Shown: positions 34,271 to 43,866 of the stretch, in pieces
Position numbering within the stretch: the first letter of the stretch is position 1
Layout: each line of letters starts with the position of its first letter
NCBI RefSeq assembly: GCF_020497125.1
Contig: NC_059075.1
Location: 31,904,003 to 31,968,002, forward strand
Reading direction: 5' to 3'
Source of the DNA: Mauremys mutica
Taxonomy: Eukaryota > Chordata > Testudines > Geoemydidae
Length of the DNA stretch: 64,000 bases
The notes under the pieces: generated by a model
Database searches by the model: none
Told to the model about the DNA's origin: nothing
The model's input: only the letters and a program-made list of their open reading frames with translations
Made by a program: the position numbers and the translations under genes

Positions 34271-35082
34271 TGTCATAGGTTTATTCCCCACTTTGAACTT
34301 TAGCGTTCACAAGATGGGGACCTGCGTGGACTCCTCTAAACTAAAATTCTAGTTTAGATCTGGTAAAGCTGCCACCAACCAAAAATATAGTGTTTTGGTA
34401 CACTTTCCATTCCTCCCAAACCTTCCCTGGGAACACAGATCCAAGCTCCTTGAATCTTAACACAAAGGGAAATAATCCATTCCCCCCTCCCCTCTCCAAG
34501 TCCTTAGGAGAGATACCTGGATTTAAATTCCTTGAATCAAACAAAGAGGGATTCACTTTTCCCCCTCCCCTTCCCCTGAAAATCCAAACAAGGGAAGAAA
34601 TCAATCAAGTTCTAAAAAGAAAAGATTTTATTAAAAGAAAGAAAGAAAGTACACTATCTCTGTAATACCAGGATGAAAAAATACAGGGTCTAACTTATAA
34701 ACCTGGAGAGGCTTCCCCCCCACTCCTTTCTCAGAATAATCAAAGTAACAGCAACAGAAATAAAGATATTTCTCCAGCAAACACACAATTGCAAATGCAG
34801 AAATTAAATTATAAGACTAATTCGCCTTTCTAATACTCACTATACTGAATAGAAGAAAATACTTCAGGAAACTTTGGAGAACTTGAAGAATGTCTGGCCT
34901 CCCTTAAATCCAAGAGAGAACGAACTCAAAACAAAGAACACAGACAAAGGCTTCCCTCCACAGAGATTTGAAATTATCTTGTCCCTTGATTGGTCCTCTG
35001 GTCAGGTGTTCATCAGGTTACTGAGCTTGTTAACCCTTTACAGGTAAAAGAGACTTTAACCCTTAACTATCTGTTTATGACA
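34271..35082 (-). mobile_element. Solo LTR of an endogenous retrovirus
   Basis: The element runs TGTCATA to TATGACA, with perfect TGTGC direct repeats of 5 bp at 34266-34270 and 35083-35087. On the minus strand a TATAAG box lies near 34697 and an AATAAA signal near 34629, in the order expected for U3-R-U5. No internal retroviral genes are present, so it is a solo LTR left by recombination. It sits in the intron between the two Myb-protein exons of the Harbinger element and is therefore younger than it. Confidence 0.9.
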
Positions 35083-35218
35083 TGTGCTCTGTTTGGTTTG
35101 GGAAAAGTATGCTAAAGTGAAGACTGTAAACTCCTTCAGTGTGTGGGAATTACTGTCTGGATGAGATTATGAACAATGCTACCCCTGTTAACTGTTGCCA
35201 TTTTTGCCTTTCCAAAAG

Positions 35219-35745
35219 CGACCTTGACTGCTGGACTGCCTGTCTCCACCACTGCACAGAGGCTACAAAATCTCAGGAAGAAGCCACGAAAAACCAAGGA
35301 AGACATGCTGAAAACAGTTATTGATCACTCTGCTAGAGAGAGTAAAAACCTGCAGGACTGGAGAGAAAGGAAAAGCAGGATCCGCCAGAGAAACGCAGTG
35401 GCCAGGAGGAAAAGCACAAAGCAGCTGCTAAGCATCCTGGCGCGCCAAGCGGACTCTATCCAGTCACTCGTAGCCATGCAGGCAGAGCACTACCGTGATA
35501 CCCCACCGCCCCCCCTGTCCCAAAGCTTTTTCCCTTGTGCCCCAATGTCAGCTCAAAACCCCCTTCCCCAGCATCCAGGTTCTTACCACCACCAGCTGCC
35601 TACAACACCTGTACGTTCACCAACCAGCCCTGAGAACTACGACCCTTACCCTCTGCACTCAACCCCCATCACCATGCAGTATATGCACCCTGAAGTGCAG
35701 CAATCATTGCACAGCACTCCAGACAGGACATATGCAAACTTGTGA
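35219..35745 (+). CDS. Harbinger Myb-like protein, exon 2 (C-terminal part)
   Basis: After a pyrimidine-rich acceptor (TTTGCCTTTCCAAAAG) the frame reads TLTAGLPVSTTAQRLQNLRK, then ARESKNLQDWRERKSRIRQR and KSTKQLLSILARQADSIQSL, and ends at a TGA at 35743-35745. It encodes a basic, helical (probably coiled-coil) C-terminal region, then a Pro/Ser/Thr-rich tail. The phase agrees with the exon 1 donor at 33746. Frame and length look intact; only exon 1 carries a premature stop, and the intron now includes a solo LTR. It is transposon-derived, not a host gene. Confidence 0.75.
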
Positions 35746-35988
35746 CTGTACAGTTCACCAACCCACCCCCCTGCCCTTTTAGGTTCCCAAAATGTTGTGT
35801 GTCTGTCAAGGAAGTTATTTTCTTTTCAATAAAACAATTCTTGGCTTTGAAAACAGTCTTTATTATTGCAGATAGTGAAATATACCGTAGCCCAGTAAAG
35901 AAACAGGCACTGCAAATCATTTTAGGGAAAACTGAACCCTACTAACAGTGTAACCACTGCACTTCACTCCTGTGCAAGGCAGCAAACA

Positions 35989-37230
35989 TTACTGTTGGCT
36001 TTCAGCCTCAAATTCCTCCCTCAAGGCATCCCTAATCCTTGTAGCCCTGTGCTGGGCCTCTCTAGTAGCCCTGCTCTCTGGCTATGCAAATTCAGCCTCC
36101 AGGACTTGAACCTCGGTGGTCCATGCCTGTCTGAATGTTTCACCCTTCCCTTCACAAATATTATGGAGGGTACAGCAAGTGGATATAACCGCGGGGATGA
36201 TGCTTTCCCCCAAGTCTAGCTTCCCATACAGAGACCTCCAGCGCGCTTTTAAACGGCCAAAAGCACACTCCACAGTCATTCGGCACCGGCTCAGCCTGTA
36301 GTTGAACCGGTCCTTGCTCCTGTCAAGCTTCCCTGTATAGGGTTTCATGAGCCAAGGCAGTAACGGGTAAGCGGGGTCTCCAAGGATCACAATGGGCATT
36401 TCGACATCCCCTACTGTGATCTTCCTGTCTGGGAAAAAAGCCCCTGCTTGCATCTTCCTGAACAGGCCACTGTTCCGAAAGATGCATGCATCATGCACCT
36501 TTCCAGGCCAGCCTGTGTAAATGTCAATGAAACGCCCACGGTGATCCACAAGCGCCTGGAGAACCATAGAGAAATACCCCTTCCGATTAATGTACTCTGA
36601 TGCTAGGTGGGGGGGTGCCAGAATAGGAATATGCGTCCCATCTATCGCCCCTCCACAGTTAGGAAAACCCATTTGTGCAAAGCCATCCACAATGTCCTGC
36701 ACATTCCCCAGAGTCACGGTTCTTCTTAGCAGGACACGATTAATGGCTCTGCAAACTTGCATCAAAACGATTCCAACGGTCTACTTTCCCACTCCAAACT
36801 GGTTCCCGACCGACCGGTAGCTGTCTGGAGTTGCCAGCTTCCAGATTGCAATAGCCACCCGCTTTTCCACCGTCAGGGCAGCTCTCAATCTTGTGTCCTT
36901 GCGCCGCAGGGTGGGGGCGAGTTCAGCACACAGTCCCATGAAAGTGGCTTTTCTCATGCGAAAGTTCTGCAGCCACTGCTCGTCGTCCCAGACTTCCATG
37001 ACGATGTGATCCCACCACTCAGTGCTTGTTTCACGAGCCCAAAAGCGGCGTTCCACGGTGCTGAGCATTTCCGTGAATGCCACAAGCAATGTAGTGTCAC
37101 ACGCATCAGACGACTTGATATCATCGTCGGACTCCTCACTGTCACTTTGGAGCTGAAGGAATAGCTCAACTGCCAAACGTGATGTGCTGGCGACAGTCAT
37201 CAGCACAGTCCTCAGCAGCTCGGGCTCCAT
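35989..37230 (-). pseudogene. Harbinger DDE transposase with two amber codons
   Basis: The minus-strand frame from MEPELLRTVLMTVASTSRLA to FEAESQQ covers 413 codons, a normal length for Harbinger transposase. N-terminal landmarks are WARETSTEWWDHIVMEVWDD and GLCAELAPTLRRKDTRLR. The DDE_Tnp_4 domain follows with AIDGTHIPI (D about 197), GWPGKVHDACIFRNS, ILGDPAYPLLPW (D about 285) and RMTVECAFGRLKARWR (E about 321), giving D-35-E spacing. In-frame TAG codons occur at 36783-36781 (after GNQFGVGK) and 36084-36082 (after EAEFA). No frameshift was found. All three catalytic residues are present. It is convergent with the Myb-like gene. Confidence 0.9.
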
Positions 37231-37606
37231 TTCCCTCAGAAATCGCGCTTCACACAGAGAGTAAAACACAGCAAGAGACTCACAATGGCGCCAAACGTGG
37301 CCGGAACAACTGTGACTGCTGGGATGTGAAGCGATGCACCACGGGGCATTGGGACAGGAAGTGGAATGACCCGCACCCTTCCGTCCCCTTCCCACAACCC
37401 ACAGCGGCAAAATGGGACGAGGTGCTCTGTGGGATAGCTGCCCACAATGCACCTCTCAATACAGCGCTGCAAATGCTGCAAGTGTGGCCACACTGCAGCG
37501 CTGGTAGCTGTCACTGTGGCCACACACGAGCGCTGTTCCTACACAGCTGGATGACCAGTGCTGTAAACTCCCAGCGCTGCAACTTTCCAGTGTAGCCAAG
37601 CCCTTA

Positions 37607-39949
37607 GTTTCTTAGTCTTCTCCACAGAAGGCTGCAACATCCCTGGATATCTGCTGGCCTTTCCAAAATTAGGGGACATGGCTAAAGTGGTTCATCAAGA
37701 CGGTCTAAAGAAGGTGGAGGGACAATATTCTGCCAGGGCAACACAACAGACTGTGAGATTCAACAGGCAATGGAGGATAATCCATCTGGAATTCACAGGA
37801 ATCTATGTGAACTGTTTGAATGAGTCATCCAAAGAACCAGACAGACTCTGGAGAATCTAATTCTTAGGAATGCCTCAGGAACTCGTAAATACCAAAATGA
37901 TAGGCACAAATTTGCAATGTGGACTATGTACTAGAAAACAGATGGCTAGAACTATGTAGTAGACTGTACTACATTGACGACTATGTACTGCAGAAGGATT
38001 GTTCAGATTTTTTGGTTTTCTGTTACTATTGTCTCACTCAAAGCCAGAGAGATGTCTAAACAGGAAGAGGGTAGAAAGTAAGAAACACTCTGGGTCACCT
38101 TTTGGGAAGTGGGACAGGAAGTTCCAAGAGGTAGTTGAGGAAACTAAAACAGTTGAGGCCTGCCCTGGGTGTGGAGTTATTGTGGCTATTGTCTTATGTC
38201 TCCAGTAGAGCCTCAGTTCTGTTCAAACTGATATGGCTGAGACTCACGGTTCTGTGGTTGATCCTACACAAGGAATGGAGAAGGGCAGAACCCATGAACT
38301 CCTCTTGAGGTACTGGAGAATTGGTGCTGTAAATGAAGCAGTGAAGTGAAGTAATGAGATGCCTGCTGATAGAAGAGGATTTAAGGCCTCATTGGAGAGA
38401 AGAGTCTGCCATGGCTGCTGCATCTGAGAGGAGGACAGATCCTGGGAGAGGGCCTGAGACAGCTGTAGCAGGTTTGAAAAGCCACTGTTCAGAATTAATA
38501 GATTTGGTGGGTCAGGGGAGAAAATTATTTGCAAAACAAGCAAGAAGTATTCATAGGAGAGATATTTAGATTGTAAGCTCTGTGGAAAGCAGGGACTGTT
38601 TTTTTGTTCTGCCTAGCACAATGGGTTCCTGGTCTATGATTGGAGCTCCTAGATGCCACCACAATACAAATAATATATAAATAACAATTCCAATGGTGTG
38701 TGAGTGTCCATGTGTGGGTGGGTGAATAGAAGGTCTGGCTGTGTGAGAAGGTGTTCAGGGATGACACAGAGAAAGTGTGTGGAGGAATACTGTGGAATAG
38801 GCAGTGGTGGATTTGTGCATATCGGTGTATAAACCATATGTATGGTGTACAGTAATAGTTGGCTAGTAGATTTTTCTAGGAAATTTTGCAAGAGTGATGG
38901 AGTCATGCTCTCACGTCTGACTTTTTGTGATTATCTATACAGATATTCAAATAATTTTGCCTGTCTCTCTGACACGGCTAAGCATTACGTGTGAAGTACA
39001 AATGCTTACGAACATGTGTAATGGTTTGAGTGCATAGGTTACCATTTTATCCAGCCTCTGAGCCGGATGAGTTGAGTTCATGCAGTTGACTGTGAGGGGG
39101 AAAGGGAAGGAAGTGATGGTGGAATCTTTGAGGCAATATCTTAAAAAAAAAAGTCCAGTCTTCTCTGCATGGATATAAAATTCCCCATAGTACTTTTTAT
39201 AAGCTGAGGTTTGTTCAGTGTCCTTGGTCACACATTTCTCTATTCTTAATGTTTTGCAGTGTATCTTGGGCCACTTTACTTCTTCTCTTCACCCCAGAAG
39301 CAGTTGCATTTCCATGCTGCTGCATAAGTATTGTTTGTAAAGCACTTAAGCTGCCTTTCAGATAAAAGAGTTCATATAAATATAAAATATTAATGAATAT
39401 TAACAAATATACTATCTTTAGGTAAGTTTAAAATTAATATTTACACATGATGATCATCCTTTAACAGGACCATCCAATATTTCAGTATTGTACTATTGTA
39501 CTATTCCAGTTCAGTGCATTGCAGAGGATCTCTACTGCATATGTATTGACTTGCTTCCCTCTGTCATATTGTTTAGCAACAGCAAACAGCTTTCTGCCAG
39601 AGTGATGATACTGCATACAACTTGATCATTTTACCACTTGTCCAGTGTCATATACCAAATTTTATAAACTCTGTACCAATAAAGGAAACTTATGGGATAT
39701 TCTTTATGGAAGTTGGCTTCTCTAGCACTGTGGCTTGTTTGTACCTAAATTATCAGAAGTTTGGCAGGACAAAAAAAGGTGGTAGTGTGAGTCACCTTCT
39801 TACGTTATGATAGATATTCTGGCAGAGGCAGGCAGAGGCAGTCCGGTGGTGAATGTGTATACAAAGGGCTAGGAGACAAGAGCTGGTGGCTGGATATGTT
39901 TTGCTTAAGTAGTATTTGAGGAGATCATGTTGATAAGGTATGGAACTAC
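37607..39949. other. Unassigned DNA between Harbinger and a PLE
   Basis: No coding exon recognised. An old interspersed repeat is visible at about 38567-38695 (ATTGTAAGCTCTGTGGAAAG, GCCTAGCACAATGGGTTCC). A fragment of the same repeat lies at 22398-22468. Confidence 0.4.
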
Positions 39950-39963
39950 AAGAGAAATCATGA

Positions 39964-40070
39964 CAGGTTTCAGAGTAGTAGCCGTGTTAGTCTGTATCTG
40001 CAAAAAGAATAGGAGTACTTCTGGCACCTTAGAGACTAACAAATTTATTGTAGCATATTTGTTAGTCTCT
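39964..40070. mobile_element. Penelope-like insertion with short foldback
   Basis: The terminal unit starts CAGGTTTCAGAGTAGTAGCC and GTGTTAGTCTGTATCTGC, and ends in a foldback: GAGACTAACAAAT (about 40032) is mirrored by ATTTGTTAGTCTC (about 40057). It is bounded by the perfect 14-bp direct repeat AAGAGAAATCATGA at 39950-39963 and 40071-40084. Confidence 0.9.
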
Positions 40071-40084
40071 AAGAGAAATCATGA

Positions 40085-40650
40085 AACCCCTGGGGACAAG
40101 TAATGTTAAAGTTTTTCAGACCATGGGATAACAGAACATCCTAGCTGTCATTGGGGCACTGTCTATTTAGGTGTACTATGTTTTTATTTTATTTTATGAT
40201 TTACATTTTCGTTATTTAGACTGATTAAATTTATTTGACAGTCTAAATTTTCAAAGGTTGCACTGCGATGTAGTCATCCACCTTCAATTAAATGGTCTGA
40301 TCCTACAATCCCTGCCCAGGGAACACTCACTCCCATTGTGAGGAATGGAAGTTTTCCCTGGACAGTAACTGCAAGATGAAGCCAGAAATCAATGTGACTC
40401 TTAAGTCCCTGTGCAATGTTTGAATGTATACCCACCATTTCTGGCTGAGCCATATGCCATTCTATTTATAGTAATAAAAACACCCTCTGAAATAAGCCAA
40501 TCACTTTTTTTTCCTAAAGGAAGAATTATTGCTTATTATTTTATAAAGAATGGGTGAAGGGAGACACCAAGCATACAGACAGAAGAATAAGTCAGAAGGA
40601 AGGAATGGTCCTACTTTCCTGCAGGAGACCAGGTAAAGTGAAATGCTCTG
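40085..40650. other. Unassigned DNA
   Basis: Nothing recognised between the PLE and the CR1 copy. Confidence 0.4.
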
Positions 40651-41510
40651 TCATAGAATCATAGAAGTTTAGAGTTGGAAGAGACCTCAGGAAGTCATCT
40701 AGTCTAACCCTCTGCTCGAAGCAGGACCAACTCCAACTAAATCATTCCAGCCAGGGCTTTGTCAAGCTGGGCCTTAAAAACCTCTAAGGAAGGAGATTCC
40801 ACCACCTCCCTAGGTAACCCATTTCAGTGCTTCAGCACCCTCCTAGTGAAATAGTTTTTCCTAATATCCAACCTAGACCTTCCACACTTCAACTTGAGAC
40901 CATTGCTCCTTGTTCTGTCATCTGCCATCACTGAGAACAGCCTAGTTCCATCCTCTTTGGAACCCCCCTTCAGGTAGTTGAAGGCTGCTATCAAATCCCC
41001 CCGTCACTCTTCTCTTCTGCAGACTAAATAAGCCCGGTTCCCTCAGCCTCTCCTCATAAATCATGTGCCCCAGCCCCCTAATAATTTTCATTGCCCTCCG
41101 CTGGACTCTCTCCAATTTGTCCACATCCTTTCTGTAGTGGGGGGCCCCAAACTGGACACAATACTCCAGATGTGGCCTCACTAGTGCCAAATAGAGGGGA
41201 ATAATCTCTTCCCTCGATCTGCTGGCAATGCTCCTACTAATGCAGCCCAATATGCCGTTAGCCTTCTTGGCAACAAGGGCACACTGCTGACTCATAGCCA
41301 GCTTCTTGTCCACTGTAATCCCCCAGTCCTATTCTGCAGAACTGCCGCTTAGCTAGTCAGTCCCCAGCCTGTAGCAGTGCATGGGATACTTTCGTCCTAA
41401 GTGCAGGACTCTGCACTTGTCCTTGTTGAACCTCATCAGATTTCTTTTGGCCCAATCCTCCAATTTGTCTAGGTCACTCTGGACCCTATACCTACCCTCC
41501 AGCATATCTT
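40651..41510 (-). mobile_element. CR1 LINE, 5'-truncated copy
   Basis: The + strand starts TCATAGAATCATAGAAG, the reverse complement of the CR1 8-bp terminal repeats, so the 3' end is complete. The minus-strand frame near 41313-40942 reads [40 protein letters not shown] and [15 protein letters not shown], the C-terminal part of CR1 reverse transcriptase. The copy is truncated at about 41510. A frame change near 41000 and stops make it inactive. Confidence 0.9.
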
Positions 41511-41669
41511 TGGATTTGCACTGCACCCTCCATTATCCATGTGTTTGAGTCTGGCCAGCCTGGGTGCTGTGTTGCTGTATGCCAAATAAAGGTACCTAAG
41601 TGACAAATTCCAGAATCAAATTGAGGAACTGAGTTTTTGGAAACTGACAGGGAGTGAGGAACCCGCCGC

Positions 41670-42194
41670 TAAATTACTGGACGTGCCGCCCCTCTCCGTT
41701 GGCCGTCCCGAGCACCTGCTTGCTGGGCTGGTGCCTGGAGCTGGCCCTGGCTGGGTCAAGGTGTTGGGGTGCGGGAGGGGGTGAGGGCTTCAGCTGGGGG
41801 TGCAGGCTCTGGGGTGGGGCTGGGGATGAAGAGTTTGGGATGTAGGAGGGGGATCTGGGTTTGCGGGGGCTCAGGGCTGGGGCAGAAGGTTGGGTCCTAG
41901 ATGGGAGGGGGAGCAGGAGGCTCCACACGCTGTTCTTGCCCGCAGGCACCGCCCCACCCCAGCTCCCATTGGCTGCTGTGGAGCCGGTGCTTGGGGCAGC
42001 GCATGGAGCCCTGGTGCAAGCGCTGGGAGGGGAGGGGGAGAAGCAGGATGCAGCAGCATGCTCAGGGGAGGAGGCGGAGATGAGCTGGGGCGGGGAGCTG
42101 CCAGTGGGTACAGAACACCCACCCATTTTTCCCCTTGGGTGCTCCAGCCCTAGTTAGAAGCCCTGGAGCACCCAGGGAGTCAGCACCTATGTGT
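41670..42194. mobile_element. Composite GC-rich MITE block upstream of NRDE2
   Basis: The left part has GTGCCGCCCCTCTCCGTTGG and CTGCTTGCTGGGCTGGTGCC, related to the block at 27600-27890. The right part ends GGAGTCAGCACCTATG, the terminus type seen at 19846. The interior is G-rich repeat. Open frames on both strands are compositional. It ends about 200 bp before the CpG-rich NRDE2 promoter. Confidence 0.55.
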
Positions 42195-42389
42195 GTGGAG
42201 TCTGCGCATTCACATATCAAAACAGAGCTTTTCACCCATGGAAATCAAAGCACTTAAGTGGTTTTCCTAAGCAGCAGCACACCCCGGTGTGTGGAGGGGA
42301 GTCAGGGCTGAAGAGGGGAGTTTCTCTCTCCAACACTGAGAGAGCCCCGAAGGGTGTCAGGCCTAAACTGTTGGGCAACATCCGCCCTC

Positions 42390-42670
42390 TCCCACGAGTG
42401 CGAACTGGCGCGGGAAGGGATTGGATGATCGCGAGGAGGCTGCCGGGGCGTCTTTCTTTTGCTCCCCCCACGAGCGGGAGCATCCGAACGTTCAGGTAGG
42501 CTTGGAGCTGTACAGCTGCCCAGTGACTTCCCCCCGACGCCATTTTGGGAGCAGGGGCAGGCGGGACTACATTTCCCAGCATGCTGGGGCAGCGAGCGGC
42601 GCCATCTTGCCTCGTTGCGCGGCCGGGGTCTTCTTGGGAAGCAAGAGGGGAGGAAGCTGTGGTTCAGCCC
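42390..42670 (+). promoter_or_regulatory. NRDE2: NRDE2 CpG-island promoter and 5' UTR
   Basis: This is a CpG-dense segment directly before the ATG at 42671. It contains ACTACATTTCCCAGCATGC at 42566-42584, an excellent match to the ZNF143 (SBF/Staf) site. It also contains GCCATCTTG at 42601-42609 and CGCCATTTTGG near 42539, YY1-type motifs in the usual orientation near a start site. No TATA box is apparent, as expected of a housekeeping promoter. CpG density continues into intron 1 to about 43160. Confidence 0.85.
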
Positions 42671-42749
42671 ATGGCTCTTTTCCCGGCCTTTGCCGGCGCC
42701 GCTGAGCCCGGGGAGACGCCAGCCAGCGGTAGCGAGGGCTCCAGGAGAG
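42671..42749 (+). CDS. NRDE2: NRDE2 exon 1 (coding)
   Basis: The ATG at 42671 opens a frame MALFPAFAGAAEPGETPASG SEGSRR, whose first nine residues MALFPAFAG are the NRDE2 N-terminus known from mammals. The exon has 26 codons plus one base and ends at a good donor (GAGAG|GTAACG, phase 1). NRDE2 is a nuclear HAT-repeat protein (NRDE-2 family). It binds the exosome-associated helicase MTR4 and restrains its activity, and acts in splicing and genome stability. The following 16.8 kb intron is packed with transposons. Start choice rests on family similarity and on the position after the ZNF143/YY1 promoter. An in-frame ATG further upstream (42545) is less likely. Confidence 0.9.
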
Positions 42750-43528
42750 GTAACGTCCTCCTAGGGGGTCGTCATCAGCGGCCTGGTGCTCTGGCGGCTC
42801 CCAGCTGTAGCGAGCCTGCCCCGGTCCCTCTGCTCACGCCCCCAGACCTGCATCCAGAAACCCTGCTGGGTCTCCTGCTCCTTGTAGTGACCCCGCCCCG
42901 CCCCTCTCAGCAGCCCCCCGGGGCCAGCCCTGCACACACGCTCCCTCCAAGGGGTGGCTCCGCTTCCGCTGCTCCGTGCGTGGAGGTGGGGCCCGGACCC
43001 CTGAGGGAAAGGGAAAGGGAAAGCGGCGGCATCAGGTACACGAAGGTGCCTGCTGCCCCCATGTGGGGGTGTTGCCGTGTTAGTTATGCCCGGCTGTCAA
43101 GGTGGCCCCCGTTTTATGCCCTGCAGTTGTTACCCGGGAGCGCACTTACTGAGTTGTAATACATGGGTTTTCAGTGAGGCTACTGCTGGGAAGTCAGTGG
43201 CGTGTGAGAAAGGCTATCAATCCTCTGGCACGCCTCCCCCTAACTTGTGACTGCGCTGGGGGTATGGCGATTTAAAAACACCATGAACTGCTGATTTTTA
43301 GGCCCTCCCCTCGGGGTAGACATCTGTTCCCCTGTATTCTTTGTCCAGGTTGTGTTAACTTTGGACAAAGTTGGTCTTTATTCCTTTTACTCAGGTCCAC
43401 AACACAAATATAGTTTTATTTACAGAAACATCATTTCTGTGTGAGACAGTAAGACGATTGCAGAGAAAACCTAAAATAGTGACACCTACAATTTTTTCCA
43501 TGAGAGCTCACCCTCCTGTGTTATACAG
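42750..43528 (+). other. NRDE2 intron 1 start, CpG-rich then ordinary
   Basis: CpG-rich to about 43160 (the downstream half of the promoter island, including AGGGAAAGGGAAAGGGAAAG near 43005), then ordinary intronic sequence. No exon recognised. Confidence 0.5.
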
Positions 43529-43866
43529 CAGTGATTCTCAACCTTTTTCTTTTTGAAGCCCACCCAACATGCTATAAAAACTCCATGGCCCACTTGTGCC
43601 ACACCGTTTTTCTGCATATCCAGAAGATTAAAAGCCAAGCTGGCATTAGATGTAGCAAGCAAGGTAATTGTCCGGGCACCATGGTGCAGGGGGTTTCACG
43701 AAGCTAAGTTGCTCAGGCTTCAGCCCTGGGCAGTGGGGCTCTGCTTTCTGCCCTGGGGCTCCAGCAACTCTAAGCCCGGCTCTGTGCTTTGGTTTATTTT
43801 GTCTGACCCCCTGAAATGTGCTCACGGCCCCCCAGGGGGCCTTGGACCTCTGGCTGAGAACTGCTG
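43529..43866. mobile_element. Non-autonomous hAT element
   Basis: Left end CAGTGATTCTCAACC and right end GGCTGAGAACTGCTG are imperfect inverted repeats. The flanks TTATACAG (43521-43528) and TTATACAC (43867-43874) match at 7 of 8 bases. It lies in NRDE2 intron 1. The internal stretch TGGACCTCTGGCTGAGAACT, near the right end, is typical of this family's terminus. Confidence 0.85.

Larger units (their letters stand above)
32810..37603. mobile_element. PIF/Harbinger DNA transposon, nearly complete
   Basis: The termini GGGCTTGGCTACAC (32810-32823) and GTGTAGCCAAGCCC (37590-37603) are perfect 14-bp inverted repeats. They are flanked by TTA at 32807-32809 and 37604-37606, the 3-bp TTA target duplication expected of PIF/Harbinger. 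The element carries the two genes the superfamily needs: a Myb/trihelix-like protein on the + strand and a DDE transposase on the minus strand, convergently arranged. Subterminal regions hold many CAGCGCTG motifs. A solo LTR (34271-35082) is inserted in the Myb-gene intron. Each gene has in-frame amber codons, so the copy is probably not autonomous now, although the reading frames are otherwise long. Confidence 0.95.

Noticed and set aside
42545..43159. A 204-codon open frame starting upstream of NRDE2 exon 1 and reading through intron 1
   Set aside because: It contains the true exon 1 frame, but the donor at 42749 and the match of exon 2 support splicing.
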